From positions 40,113 through 104,112 of the forward strand of contig JBLHLC010000014.1 in the NCBI GenBank assembly GCA_047619685.1: a stretch of DNA of 64,000 bases. Direction: 5' to 3'. Source of the DNA: JABDJZ01 sp047619685 (GTDB taxonomy: Bacteria > Bacteroidota > Rhodothermia > Rhodothermales > UBA10348). Made by a program: the position numbers and the translations under genes. Below the pieces are notes generated by a model. That model made no database searches and was not told the DNA's origin. It saw nothing but the letters and a program-made list of their open reading frames with translations. The first letter of the stretch is position 1; every line of letters begins with the position of its first letter. Shown here piece by piece: positions 52,201 to 59,930 of this stretch.

Positions 52201-52439
52201 GCTCGGAAAGCCAACTGACTGCCATCTGGCGAGAAGTACGGCCACGACTCTTCTCCAGCGTGGGTGGTGAGCCGATGAGCCGTCCCGCCGGTCGCGCTCA
52301 CTGACCAGATATCCCCCTCGGCCGAAAAGACAATCAGGTCGCCGTGAAGGTCGGGCTGTCGGTAGTAGCCGGTTACCTGGGCGGTAGACAACGGCGCCAT
52401 AAAGGTTGTCAGAACAAGGACAAGCAGGGGTTTGCGCAT
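49230..52439 (-). CDS. Tricorn-type protease (S41 family) with beta-propeller and PDZ domains
   Basis: A tricorn protease homologue of about 1069 residues that degrades peptides exported to the periplasm. Signal peptide 'PLLVLVLTTFMAPLSTAQV'; N-terminal WD40/TolB-like propellers ('DLIVFSAEGDIWSVSATGG', 'SWPYFSPDGSQLAFRASYDG', repeated to about residue 640); a helical region; a PDZ domain ('ARVEEGSIILSINGRSTSAA'); and the S41 core with nucleophile Ser in 'VLVDERTASDGEAFADGFRR' followed by 'LGLGQAIGTRTWGGEVWLSG'. The start at 52439 (MRKPLL) is preferred; 52451 is possible and the full frame reaches 52544. It is not in an operon. Confidence 0.93.
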   Translation of the reverse strand: MRKPLLVLVLTTFMAPLSTAQVTGYYRQPDLHGDLIVFSAEGDIWSVSATGGTAHRLTTHAGEESWPYFSPDGSQLAFRASYDGSAGVYVMAAAGGTPRRIDWEPRGASQPVGWTPDGRVIVRVPQKTGVPDFRLVFIDPVSGGSEGVPLSQAAEASVSADGTVFFARMPRQNSNSRWYKGGTAQYLWKYAPAAPEAEPLTSDYPGSSRQPNLLSNGRLYFLSDREGGMNIWSMDQEGSSLTRHTVLEDWDTQELAGDGESLVFRLGADLWTFSPASNTSTKLDITLASDQEQSLVDWETKPMDNVSDADVSWDGKRVALVSRGELFVAPVGGARLVHASRDSGVRYRNVTFTPDSTTVMALSDKSGELEWWRVSIDGIGDPVQVSKGPGMLRQDGVPSPDGKSLVHYSRQNGMWLVDLSSGASTRIAEEPVGAQAVWSPDSRYVVFAVQTPNQMTALAAYDTVAKTTTGITSDRFMENNPVWSADGNWLFFVSSRTWNSSVGGPWGERAPQPHFEDMDKIYALPLREGLTFPLTEVNELSSAPPAAAVAGAVRFDLGHMIRELPIPAGTYSGLMANDKRLFYRSEGDLMALDLEPKAKPIKILASCRCGQLSGDGKRLLVRKDSKYYVIAASSGADVKPAEKDQVVLDDWKFAVNKRDEWTQIYNDAWRLHRDYFWDPNMLGVDWDAMRAKYAPLVERVGSREALADLQGMLVSELSLLHSNAGGGDVRRGTDQVSPAALGGIFERDAKTGGFLLAHRYKADPDLPGEWSPLAHPDARVEEGSIILSINGRSTSAAADIGQLLMDQAGKQVRLSILDPDGQAREVLVTPISGRSEFDLKYHEWEYTRRLQADASSEGAIGYVHLRAMGGGDIGQWTREFYSQTNKQGLIIDVRHNNGGNIDSWVLSQLLRRAWSYFKPRPNVVYPNMQYSFNGHLVVLVDERTASDGEAFADGFRRLGLGQAIGTRTWGGEVWLSGSNRQVDGGVARASETGVYGPEGEWLIEGWGFEPDIVVDNLPHATYGGHDAQLEAAIAHLKALIQQDPRIPPEPPAYPTLIPGSGFPTPWKKQ

Positions 52440-52494
52440 GGCTTTGGGCATTTGTTCGGTCGCATAATACCCTCCAAGAACAAACCCATCCACA

Positions 52495-52728
52495 GTGTGG
52501 ATCATGACGAATATTTCTACACATTCCAACATGCGCACGAACATCGTAACGGACTGCGCACAGAATTACCGGTTGTTACGGCAAAGAGGCGTCACCGTCA
52601 GGAGCACGATAGATGTCATCATCGCCACCTCCTGCATCGCCGGTGGCCATTCGCTGCTCTATGCCGACCGGGATTTTGATCGTTTCGTCGAACACCTGGG
52701 ACTGGAGTCGGCACTCCTACCGGAATAG
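52495..52728 (+). pseudogene. C-terminal remnant of a VapC-type PIN-domain toxin
   Basis: A 77-codon open frame whose second half matches the end of a VapC RNase: 'QNYRLLRQRGVTVRSTIDVI' then 'IATSCIAGGHSLLYADRDFD', with the late acidic residues (ID and DRD) of the PIN active site and the final 'RFVEHLGL'. The N-terminal half carrying the first catalytic Asp and Glu is missing. Upstream codons run over the 5' region of the tricorn gene on the other strand and no VapB antitoxin gene is present. Probably inactive. Confidence 0.7.
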
Positions 52729-52739
52729 CTTGGTGCGCG

Positions 52740-53942
52740 CTACCCCTGAGCCTCGAGTAGTATGCGCTCATTCAGCAGCTTCATCCCTGATGCACCGTCG
52801 TCCAGGAACGTGTTCGCAAACACAATCGCCCCGATCCCCTGTTCAGGATCAAGGTCGATACGCGTATTGACTCCCGGATCCGCTCCGCCATGCCCCCAGA
52901 GAACCCCGGATTCGACCCGTCGCGTGTCCCAGCCCAGCCCCCGAATGTTGTCGGAGCGGAGGGAGAGCATAGTCTTGATCGTCTTGGGTTCCAGGATCGG
53001 CGACCCTCCCCGTAGGTAACACGCCCCGAACGAAGCGAGTTGGCGCACGCTTGTCCGCAGAAATCCGTCCGGGTAGTTCGGATGATTGTAAAGGCAGTTG
53101 CTGGTGTAGCCTTGCCCCTCTATTCGAGTGCCGGAGGGTCCGTCCACTCCTATCGCTCCCTGCGCTTCCCCACCCCAGGTCGGCCCGCGGGCCACTCCAT
53201 CTTCGACCCACGTGTACGGGACGGCGTGACGACTCGTATCGATCTCGCTCAGATACCACGCGGTTTCATTCATTCCCAGCGGTTGGAAGATCCGATTCCG
53301 GCAATACTCGTCAAACGGTACTCCGGAGATTCGCTCAACAATGAACGCAAGCAGGCCAAATGCCACGTTGTTGTAGGCGAAGCGCCCGCCCGGAGCCCAC
53401 ACATGATAATTTTCCGTGGCGTCGAAGGAGCGTCCACCGGGAATGAAGTATTCCTCCATCCAGCTCGTTAGATCTATCGCCGGATCGCCGCAGGCATAAC
53501 TCCGGGAATAGGAGGTTCCGTCCGAAATTGAAGACGTGTGAGTCAGCAGTTGTGCGAACGTGATTGGGGTCTGCGGATAGAGGGGGTTGCGCACGGAGAA
53601 CGGGAGGTGATCGTTGACGTCACCATCCAGCTGAAAGGCGCCCTGCTCCCACAGTTGCATCAAAGCCGTGGAAGTCACCGACTTCGAGATGGATGCAATG
53701 TTCTGGATCGTGTCCAGACCCATCGGAATTCTTCGCTCCAGATCAGCAAATCCGTAGCCGCCGCTCCAGACGATGTCGCCGCCACGCATCGCGCAAGCTG
53801 CCAGTCCAGGGATGTGGAGTGTGGCCATGCGCTCCGTCAGGAAATCGTCAATGTCAGCAGAACCGGTTCCGGTTGCAGTAGAGCCCACCCAGAGGCCTCC
53901 GGTTGCAAGCGCGCTAGACTTCAAAAACTCTCGACGTTCCAT
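52740..53942 (-). CDS. Serine hydrolase, beta-lactamase/DD-peptidase-like, Tat-exported
   Basis: Class C beta-lactamase-fold serine hydrolase of 400 residues. The N-terminus MERREFLKSSALATGG has a twin-arginine motif followed by a short hydrophobic stretch, so it is probably exported folded. The catalytic triad motifs are Ser84-Ile-Ser-Lys87 ('IASISKSVTSTAL'), Tyr190-Asn-Asn192 ('RFAYNNVAFGLL'), and an HGG motif ('GVLWGHGGADPG'). It could hydrolyse esters, amides or D-peptides; resistance function is not implied. It stands alone, 31 bases downstream of the DUF6090 gene start-to-stop order. Confidence 0.9.
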   Translation of the reverse strand: MERREFLKSSALATGGLWVGSTATGTGSADIDDFLTERMATLHIPGLAACAMRGGDIVWSGGYGFADLERRIPMGLDTIQNIASISKSVTSTALMQLWEQGAFQLDGDVNDHLPFSVRNPLYPQTPITFAQLLTHTSSISDGTSYSRSYACGDPAIDLTSWMEEYFIPGGRSFDATENYHVWAPGGRFAYNNVAFGLLAFIVERISGVPFDEYCRNRIFQPLGMNETAWYLSEIDTSRHAVPYTWVEDGVARGPTWGGEAQGAIGVDGPSGTRIEGQGYTSNCLYNHPNYPDGFLRTSVRQLASFGACYLRGGSPILEPKTIKTMLSLRSDNIRGLGWDTRRVESGVLWGHGGADPGVNTRIDLDPEQGIGAIVFANTFLDDGASGMKLLNERILLEAQG

Positions 53943-53973
53943 ATCAGGTTTCCTTGTTCATTGTGACTGAAGC

Positions 53974-54687
53974 TCATCTCAACGACCTCTCGATTCGAGA
54001 ACGAACATTTTGTGCCTGAATCAGCATGACGGTGCCTATATAAATCTGATCCTGCCGAGAAATAGCCGTCACGGTGAGCACGTTCGAAAATTCTCGCGTC
54101 CAGTACACATCCGTGTTTTCAGGGTTTTTTGGCGGCGGAAGCGTCATCCCTGCATACCCGCCTTCGTACTGACTTAAGACGTTCATATTTGCAATCGAAA
54201 AAGGCACCTGGACCAGGTTGTATTGCTCCCACCCCTCATCCCAGGTGGATTCAAGTGCCCGTAGCCCGGCCTCAAAACCAACCAGAGCAATGCGGAGGGA
54301 GTCATCAGATATTAGTTCAAGCTTTCCTTCGCTAATGAGTTCTTGGTAGGTCCCGAGAACGGGTTCAAAAGGCTGCATAAGGAACGCGGTTGAGAACCTG
54401 ACTCTGAGCGAGTCAATTATCTCAGGACTCGGGACCTTGTTTGCCAGCCACAACATTTCGACGACGTTGTCTCGATAGGCGGTCGTCAACCGGACTGCCT
54501 GTTCAAACGACAAAACAGTCTGGTCAAAGTCATCCGCCAGTCGATTCAGATAGGTTTGTTCTTGTCGCCGATCTGAATAATCTGAGTACAACGCATTCAG
54601 CCATATGGCGATAAGGACACCGACGACGATGACGGCGATCTCACTTAGAAACCATCTCGCCTTTGATCGGAGTTTCTCTGTTTTCAT
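53974..54687 (-). CDS. DUF6090 family membrane-anchored protein
   Basis: A 237-residue protein of the DUF6090 family found in Bacteroidota and relatives. The N-terminus has the conserved arrangement: basic 'EKLRSKARWFLSEIAVIV', then the membrane helix ending 'VVGVLIAIWLNALYSDYSDR', followed by 'QEQTYLNRLADDFDQTVLSF'. The remainder is helical and soluble ('TYQELISEGKLELISDDSLR'). A single membrane anchor with a periplasmic domain is expected. Function unknown. It is 31 bases upstream of the serine hydrolase gene in the same direction, so the two may be co-transcribed. Confidence 0.8.
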   Translation of the reverse strand: MKTEKLRSKARWFLSEIAVIVVGVLIAIWLNALYSDYSDRRQEQTYLNRLADDFDQTVLSFEQAVRLTTAYRDNVVEMLWLANKVPSPEIIDSLRVRFSTAFLMQPFEPVLGTYQELISEGKLELISDDSLRIALVGFEAGLRALESTWDEGWEQYNLVQVPFSIANMNVLSQYEGGYAGMTLPPPKNPENTDVYWTREFSNVLTVTAISRQDQIYIGTVMLIQAQNVRSRIERSLR

Positions 54688-54770
54688 TGGTTGATCTCCA
54701 GCTCACTTCTCCATGTCGCGGCGCAGCGGCCCCGGGGTCCGGTTGAACTCTGAATTCTACCCAGGCAACG

Positions 54771-55140
54771 TCACGACAAACCTGGCCCCATGAACAACCG
54801 GGGATTTGCTTTCACAAATGAGGCGATCCACTTCTCAAGAAACGACGTGTTGCCAGCGGTCATCAAGTACCGGTATCCCATAACTGCGATTGCGCCCGCA
54901 CCGATTGCGTCAACAATCAGGTCCCACATGGTATCGACGAGACCACTCTTCTGCATGTTCATTTCGAACGTCGCGTCCATTCCGAACTCAAAAATTTCCC
55001 ACAACGCTCCACATCCCACGGAGAACATGAACGCGAACAACGCGACGAACTCCGGTGACAAGAGCGAACACGAGAATCGCCTGCAGGAGCAGAGTGATGC
55101 GTCGATGGAGCGACTGTCTTAACTCGGGAACCTGGTTTTC
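54771..55140 (-). pseudogene. Fragment of a small integral membrane protein, frameshifted
   Basis: The last 96 residues contain three hydrophobic segments and a recognisable motif ('GCGALWEIFEFGMDATFEMN', 'MQKSGLVDTMWDLIVDAIGA') shared by a small family of DUF2238/YjdF-like membrane proteins. A start-like sequence in a different frame (about 55140 to 55075: 'MENQVPELRQSLHRRITLLL' then 'QAILVFALVT') probably was the original N-terminus, because the hydrophobicity continues across the frame change near 55065. About 80-100 residues typical of the family between the two parts are absent, so I read it as a decayed gene with an internal deletion and frameshift. A complete short protein starting at 55061 is the alternative. 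Confidence 0.55.
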
Positions 55141-55316
55141 CATGGCTTCGGTGCTTTCCGTGAGAGTTGGCTTGGCCAATACAAGATATTGGCGCTACTC
55201 GACGGGAGCTTCCGCGCGCCTCACTTGACGAGCATCAACGGCACCCGCTTCGATCTTGGCCAGGCTGGGCTGCTTCTTCAGGTGCCTCACTTCATGCCGA
55301 CCTTTGCCCGGCTACG

Positions 55317-55595
55317 CTAGGCCTCATCGATCTCCCCCTGGACCGGAACGCCATTTAGCCACAACTCCGACTCGGCCAAGTCGATTGCGTCGTTCCAGAT
55401 CACGGCATATCCGTGCGGATCGGCATGGACCATTCGAAAGAGCGGCTCCTGGGCTAGCGGCGCAAAGACCTCTTTTTCCAGTAGCGGCGTGCAGTCATAG
55501 ACCCTTCGGTCATGATTGCGAAATTCGACCAGGAGCCGCTTACGGGGCAGCGGCCGAACGGAGGCGACTCTTGGGTATGCGGTTGTCGTGGTCAT
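55317..55595 (-). CDS. DUF2442 family protein, probable toxin-antitoxin partner
   Basis: A 92-residue DUF2442 protein. The core 'RVASVRPLPRKRLLVEFRNH' then 'DRRVYDCTPLLEKEVFAPLA' and 'HADPHGYAVIWNDAIDLAES' with a final 'ELWLNGVP' is the family pattern. DUF2442 genes are very often coupled to DUF4160 genes; here the start overlaps the DUF4160 stop by four bases. By association the pair is a candidate toxin-antitoxin or similar two-gene module, but no activity is shown. After the stop, 100 bases hold no recognised gene. Confidence 0.85.
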   Translation of the reverse strand: MTTTTAYPRVASVRPLPRKRLLVEFRNHDRRVYDCTPLLEKEVFAPLAQEPLFRMVHADPHGYAVIWNDAIDLAESELWLNGVPVQGEIDEA

Positions 55596-55843
55596 GGATC
55601 AAGCCCGGGTAGTTTCTTGAATTCCTGGGTCTCCCACATCCTGAGCATCTCAGATTGATAGAGTCGCGCCCACTCATCGATGAGCCTTAGAGCGCGTCGT
55701 GGCAGATCGCCCTCAATCAACTCGAGCGTATCGATATCGAATACCCCGTTGAACTCAGCGTACGTCGCGTGGAAATGTGGCGTTCCGTGGTCCTGATAAT
55801 ACATCTTGATCAGGATTCCGTAGAAGCGGGCAATCGTTGGCAT
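55592..55843 (-). CDS. DUF4160 family protein, partner of DUF2442
   Basis: An 83-residue DUF4160 protein. The start at 55843 (MPTIARFYGILI) is where family members begin; the open frame to 56083 adds unrelated sequence. The invariant 'MYYQDHGTPHFHATYAEFNG' with three His residues is present, then 'LELIEGDLPRRALRLIDEWA' and 'RLYQSEMLRMWETQEFKKLP'. It is coupled to the DUF2442 gene by a four-base overlap. The three His residues invite a metal-binding or nuclease idea, which is untested. Confidence 0.86.
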   Translation of the reverse strand: MPTIARFYGILIKMYYQDHGTPHFHATYAEFNGVFDIDTLELIEGDLPRRALRLIDEWARLYQSEMLRMWETQEFKKLPGLDP

Positions 55844-55964
55844 GGTCGCGTGGGTTTCCCACATGACACGCTGGGTGGCGAGACGTAACCAGCTATGCTG
55901 CCGACTCCCGAGCGACTTCCCAACCAGGGAACACCAGAACGCCTGGATGAAGTCGCGACGCTGA

Positions 55965-56744
55965 TCACTTGGGCGGCCTAATCCCCGTCGGCTGGTAGAG
56001 GACGGACATCTCAAGGTTCGAGGTATCGCGTGGCTTTTGGGTCCCAAGAAAGACGGCCTTCTTTCCGTCGGGATGTAGCTCAAAGTAGCCCCTCACTGTG
56101 TTCGACAGGGCTCCTGTGGTCCACGCGGTTGGTGTGTCGGTCTGCGTATCGTACGTCGTTCCGCCCGACCCGTCGGGATAGCTGAAGAAGAGATGGCGGC
56201 CATCGGAAGACCACAGTGGGTCAGGACTCGACCCCTTCGGCACGGGCAACGCCGATGTCACATCGGTGAGGCGCCCAGTCGACAGGTCCAGTCGATAGGC
56301 AACGACGGTCGAATCCCGCGTGCCTGTGAAGGCCAGATCGTTGCCATCTGCCGACTGCGCCCACGAGTGAGGATGTCGGGTCAACCTGACCTCGTCAGTG
56401 CAGACCGCGTCCGTCCACGTTCCTGAGTCGAAAACGAACGAGCGCAGGCAGCGACCGTTATCGGAGACGTAGAGGAATCCGCTCTCGTCGGCCAGCCACG
56501 CCACGGCGCCCAGATCCGGAATCTCGTGCAGCAGGTTGCCGTTGCTAATGTCGAAGACCCGCGTACCGAGGAACCAGGTCGGATACCATTGTGGCCGTTC
56601 GGCATACGATGCGATGATCCGGTTGCCGGAAGGAGACCAGACCCCCACCCGGGACCGGCTCGAAAAAGGCCCGTCCGCCGTGCCCAGCCGCGACGTGCTG
56701 AACGATGGACAGCCCGAGATCTGACAATGGGGGCAAACAGGCAC
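55965..56744 (-). CDS. Truncated beta-propeller (TolB/WD40-like) protein
   Basis: About 259 residues containing several propeller-blade motifs: 'VGVWSPSGNRIIASYAERPQ', 'LGAVAWLADESGFLYVSDNG', 'HSWAQSADGNDLAFTGTRDS', 'PDPLWSSDGRHLFFSYPDGS' and 'GYFELHPDGKKAVFLGTQKP'. These are TolB-type repeats ending at a plausible C-terminus. No signal peptide or N-terminal domain is present; the frame starts with Cys/Pro-rich sequence of no clear origin, so I think the 5' part is lost and the exact start is unknown. Neighbours are the DUF4160/DUF2442 pair and a long non-coding stretch. Confidence 0.6.
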   Translation of the reverse strand: MPVCPHCQISGCPSFSTSRLGTADGPFSSRSRVGVWSPSGNRIIASYAERPQWYPTWFLGTRVFDISNGNLLHEIPDLGAVAWLADESGFLYVSDNGRCLRSFVFDSGTWTDAVCTDEVRLTRHPHSWAQSADGNDLAFTGTRDSTVVAYRLDLSTGRLTDVTSALPVPKGSSPDPLWSSDGRHLFFSYPDGSGGTTYDTQTDTPTAWTTGALSNTVRGYFELHPDGKKAVFLGTQKPRDTSNLEMSVLYQPTGIRPPK

Positions 56745-58097
56745 AGAAGTGGAATACTGGCAATTTTTCTACCTCGATTGTCCGCGGGCACCGCGGAAGC
56801 AGCGTGATCAACCCCCAGACGTAGCAGTAATCGGCAGACTGGTCGTTCGTGGTGGTGCGAGGGTGTCCCGCGCGAACTGATCCGCGGCATTTCGCGTCCG
56901 TCCGTTTCATTGGAGGCCGATGTCGGGTCTTTCGCAACACCGCGGGGACGAACCTGTCGCTACCCGCACTCCTGACATATCCCTCAGACTTGATCGCGCG
57001 GCGCCGTGAACCACGAGTCCGCGGGGTATGGCGCCACTCGATCGACTTACGGGGCGAGGCACGTGGACTTCTTTCTGCAGCCGTCTTCGATCGGTTGAGG
57101 GCCGACCTGCAACGGCCCCCATCCCCAGCATGGTCTCGCCCGATTCAGAAAATTACTGGGCTGGGGCGCATCCATAGCAAGCCCCGGTTCAGGGAGTTGA
57201 TGAACCGGGGCTCTTCCGACGGGACGCGAATGATCGGGGGTACGGGATTTACTCCGGGGCCTGCGGCCCCTCCGTGCGTCGCATGCGCTCGCTTCGCGAG
57301 CTTATTGCTCGGCTGAACCGCTACGGGTTCCAATCCCCCCATTCCTGGACATGGCGCGCCCCGATCCAGCTTGTGCTGAATCGGGGCGCTCAGTGTACCC
57401 TGTTGGGAACAGTTGTTCGAACCCCGCGCCCTGCAGACCTTGGTCACTTTGGCGTATTTCGCCCGGCAATACGGGGTGGCCATTGCCGAGGGTTGAGCGA
57501 AAGTAGCGGAGCGCCCTGGAAGACTCCAGTCTTCACGCATTCACGCAGTCCGAAGTAGTTGTTTGATGGACCGGCCCTCCCTACCCCAGTCTTAGGTCAC
57601 AAACCGTGGAGGCTCTTTTGAAGCCCAATTGCTCGGAAGTAGAGGGGAGGCGCCTTAAGGACGTGGCGCAGCAGTGGCATTACCCTGGTTGACAGTGCTG
57701 GGATCCGTATCGGGCTAGCGCGGCCGGAGTATGATCCGTAGGCCTCCACGTTCGGGAGAGGGTCACAAATCCATGGTAACTCTCCCTCACATTCCCGACT
57801 GACTTTGTCGTCGACTGACCCCTTGCCGTCACACTTTCAAGCCTCAAACTTTAACGAACGGAAGCAGGATGCAAAATGAGCTCTTCGGGAGGCGAGGCTG
57901 GAGCGTCGCTTTTCGTGAAGGCGGCACCCGTATGCCCATAGGGCGTCCTGAAAGTGATTGATTTGTTGAAGAAGTGCCACCGTTCGACCTATTATCCCAA
58001 CCACTTCTCCACTTTTGAGTGGGCCTGATTTTGGGGAAGCTTACAGCCGCATCCGGCGCGGAATGCGCCATCTCTCCTAAAGTAATCCTTCTCCGCA
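56745..58097. other. Mostly non-coding accessory stretch, rich in inverted repeats
   Basis: About 1.35 kb with no gene I can support; the open frames present are short and show no family features. From 57180 to 57534 several hairpins follow one another: 57180-57191/57201-57212, 57256-57261/57265-57270, 57287-57292/57296-57301, 57315-57319/57326-57330, 57356-57370/57375-57389 and 57519-57525/57528-57534. The 400 bases before amt contain a seven-base-pair repeat near 57750-57790 and a small hairpin at 58009-58022; no promoter could be assigned with confidence. Confidence 0.6.
57356..57389. repeat. 15-bp imperfect inverted repeat, terminator-like
   Basis: Arms 57356-57370 and 57375-57389 pair at 14 of 15 positions around the four-base loop TTGT. 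With the 12-bp repeat at 57180-57212 (nine-base loop) it is one of the two strongest hairpins of this non-coding area. There is no U-rich run on either strand, so termination is only one possibility. Confidence 0.6.
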
Positions 58098-59405
58098 ATG
58101 GAATTTTCGGCAACTCTGGCACTGGCTGTCAATCTAGTGGACCTCCTCCAAGAAGCAGCGCAAGAATTTGACGCGGTGAATACGCTCTGGGTGCTCATGG
58201 CAGCTTTCCTGGTGTTCTTCATGCAGGCTGGTTTTGGAATGGTCGAGGCCGGCATGATTCGAACGAAGAACGTCGCCAATGTTCTGATGAAAAACCTTCT
58301 CGACTTCTGCTTTGCCGCGCTTGGGTTTTTCTTTTTCGGGTACGCGCTCATGTACGGTTCTGATGGACCGATTATCGGAACCAGTGGCTGGTTACTCTCT
58401 GGTGTGGAATCGCCCGTCGACGGCTTACCCCTCGATGCGTTCTGGCTCTTCCAGATGGTTTTCGCCGGGGCGGCGGCCACGATTGTAGCGGGAGCGGTTG
58501 CTGAGCGTATGAAGTTCGTCGCCTATCTGTCATATTCTTTCTTAATTACGGCCTTCGTCTATCCCATCGCCGGCCATTGGGTGTGGGGAGGAGGATGGCT
58601 CGCTGTCCTCAACTTCCACGACTTCGCGGGTTCAACAGTCGTGCACGGCGTTGGCGGTGTTAGCGCTCTCGTCGGCGCTTGGATGCTTGGTCCTAGATTC
58701 GGCCGATTTAACAAGGACGGTTCATCCAACGTGATTGGCGGTCATAGCATGCCGCTTGTAACAATCGGAGTGTTCATTCTCTGGTTCGGCTGGTTTGGCT
58801 TCAATGGTGGCTCAACCCTGGGCATGGATCAGCCCGACGTGGTTGCACGAATTGTAGTCAACACAACCCTGGCACCAAGCATTGCCGCGATTGCAGCAAT
58901 GATCGTGGCTTGGCTTCGATATGGCAAACCTGACCTGACTTTGGCCTTGAACGGGGCCCTCGCAGGCCTCGTCGGTATTACGGCGGGATGCGCGGTCGTA
59001 AGCCCTGGTGCGTCCCTCTGGATCGGGCTCGCTGCTGGAATATTGGTGATCTTCGGAATCGAGTGGCTGAACAAGCTTCAGATCGACGACCCGGTTGGAG
59101 CGTTCCCTGTGCACGGCCTGTGTGGTATCTGGGGAACACTTGCGGTAGGCCTTTTCGGGCAGGCCAGCCTGGGATCACCGGCTAGCGGTCTCTTCTACGG
59201 TGGAGGTTTTGGCCAGCTTGGAATTCAACTCCTTGGCGTTGTCGCCTGCCTTGGATTTGTGGTCGTCGCGATGTGGATTGTCTTTAAAGCCATCGATGCG
59301 CTAGTCGGTCTGAGGGTGTCGCATGAAACAGAACTTCGAGGCCTTGACATTGACGAACACGGCATGGAGTCCTATGGCGGTTTCTCTATCTTTTTAACCG
59401 AGTAG
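58098..59405 (+). CDS. amt: Ammonium transporter Amt
   Basis: An ammonium/ammonia channel of 435 residues with eleven expected membrane helices. The signature 'DFAGSTVVHGVGGVSALVGA' contains the periplasmic-gate Asp175 and the first pore His183; the second pore His339 is in 'GAFPVHGLCGIWGTLAVGLF'. The C-terminal cytoplasmic tail 'ETELRGLDIDEHGMESYGGF', the usual docking site for a PII protein, is conserved. The order amt then PII is the reverse of the common glnK-amtB pairing, with only 18 bases between the genes, so they form one operon. Confidence 0.97.
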   Translation: MEFSATLALAVNLVDLLQEAAQEFDAVNTLWVLMAAFLVFFMQAGFGMVEAGMIRTKNVANVLMKNLLDFCFAALGFFFFGYALMYGSDGPIIGTSGWLLSGVESPVDGLPLDAFWLFQMVFAGAAATIVAGAVAERMKFVAYLSYSFLITAFVYPIAGHWVWGGGWLAVLNFHDFAGSTVVHGVGGVSALVGAWMLGPRFGRFNKDGSSNVIGGHSMPLVTIGVFILWFGWFGFNGGSTLGMDQPDVVARIVVNTTLAPSIAAIAAMIVAWLRYGKPDLTLALNGALAGLVGITAGCAVVSPGASLWIGLAAGILVIFGIEWLNKLQIDDPVGAFPVHGLCGIWGTLAVGLFGQASLGSPASGLFYGGGFGQLGIQLLGVVACLGFVVVAMWIVFKAIDALVGLRVSHETELRGLDIDEHGMESYGGFSIFLTE

Positions 59406-59423
59406 CCGAACCCCCATCTACCT

Positions 59424-59759
59424 ATGAAGCAAGTCGTTGCCTACATACGATCCGAGCAGCTGCCGGCGGTCAAACGAGCACTGGCAGATGCTGAGATACA
59501 TCAATTTACTGCCGTCTCCGCTTTGGGAACCGCTCCGAACACTGAGCGGCAAATGTTTAGAGGCGTCGAGCGCGAAATCAGTCTGACGCGGAGAGTAAGG
59601 GTAATGGTCGCCGTTCCAGACACCTTACTTGAGACGTGTATCGCTGCCATAACGCAGGGAGCTAAAGAGAGCGGCGGATGGGGTATTATTTTCGTCACCG
59701 AACTCCTTGACGTAATTAATATTACCACGGGCGAACGCGGATCTGCAGCCCTTCACTGA
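59424..59759 (+). CDS. Divergent PII-like (GlnB/GlnK) protein
   Basis: A 111-residue protein that aligns with E. coli GlnB/GlnK along its whole length (start 'MKQVVAYIRSEQLPAVKRAL', central 'MFRGVEREISLTRRVRVMVA', end 'NITTGERGSAAL'). Several residues essential to classical PII are replaced: the uridylylated Tyr51 position is Arg50; the 2-oxoglutarate ligand Gln39 is Pro38; the ATP/phosphate-binding Lys90 is Ile88 ('GWGIIFV' in place of 'GDGKIFV'); Arg101 and Arg103 are Asn99 and Thr101. The fold is probably kept but canonical ATP/ADP/2-oxoglutarate sensing is unlikely. It follows amt by 18 bases. A non-canonical PII regulating Amt is the likely role; it might use another ligand. Confidence 0.88.
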   Translation: MKQVVAYIRSEQLPAVKRALADAEIHQFTAVSALGTAPNTERQMFRGVEREISLTRRVRVMVAVPDTLLETCIAAITQGAKESGGWGIIFVTELLDVINITTGERGSAALH

Positions 59760-59930
59760 CTTCTTATGGATTCACAGCGGCATCTCAGCACTCAGGACAT
59801 TGCCCTCCCAATTTAGGAGGATGGGATCGAGTCTTCCCGATCTGCGTCGTTCTAACAGCAACCTCGGCCGCCGGTACGGTCTGAATTCTGCCTTCATCCC
59901 ATCGCCTCACTTAGACTTCAAACGACCTTC

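Noticed and set aside
57270..57350. A tRNA-like stretch with a GGTTCCAATC T-loop-like sequence
   Set aside because: The flanking bases do not form a five-pair T stem, and no acceptor or anticodon arm can be matched.
57180..57534. CRISPR array or integron attC array
   Set aside because: The hairpins differ from each other in sequence and spacing, there are no identical direct repeats, no cas or integrase gene, and no attC-type core sites that I could identify.
57880..58097. Sigma-54 promoter ahead of amt
   Set aside because: A GGCAC...TGCCC stretch near 57921 has the wrong spacing between the GG and GC elements.
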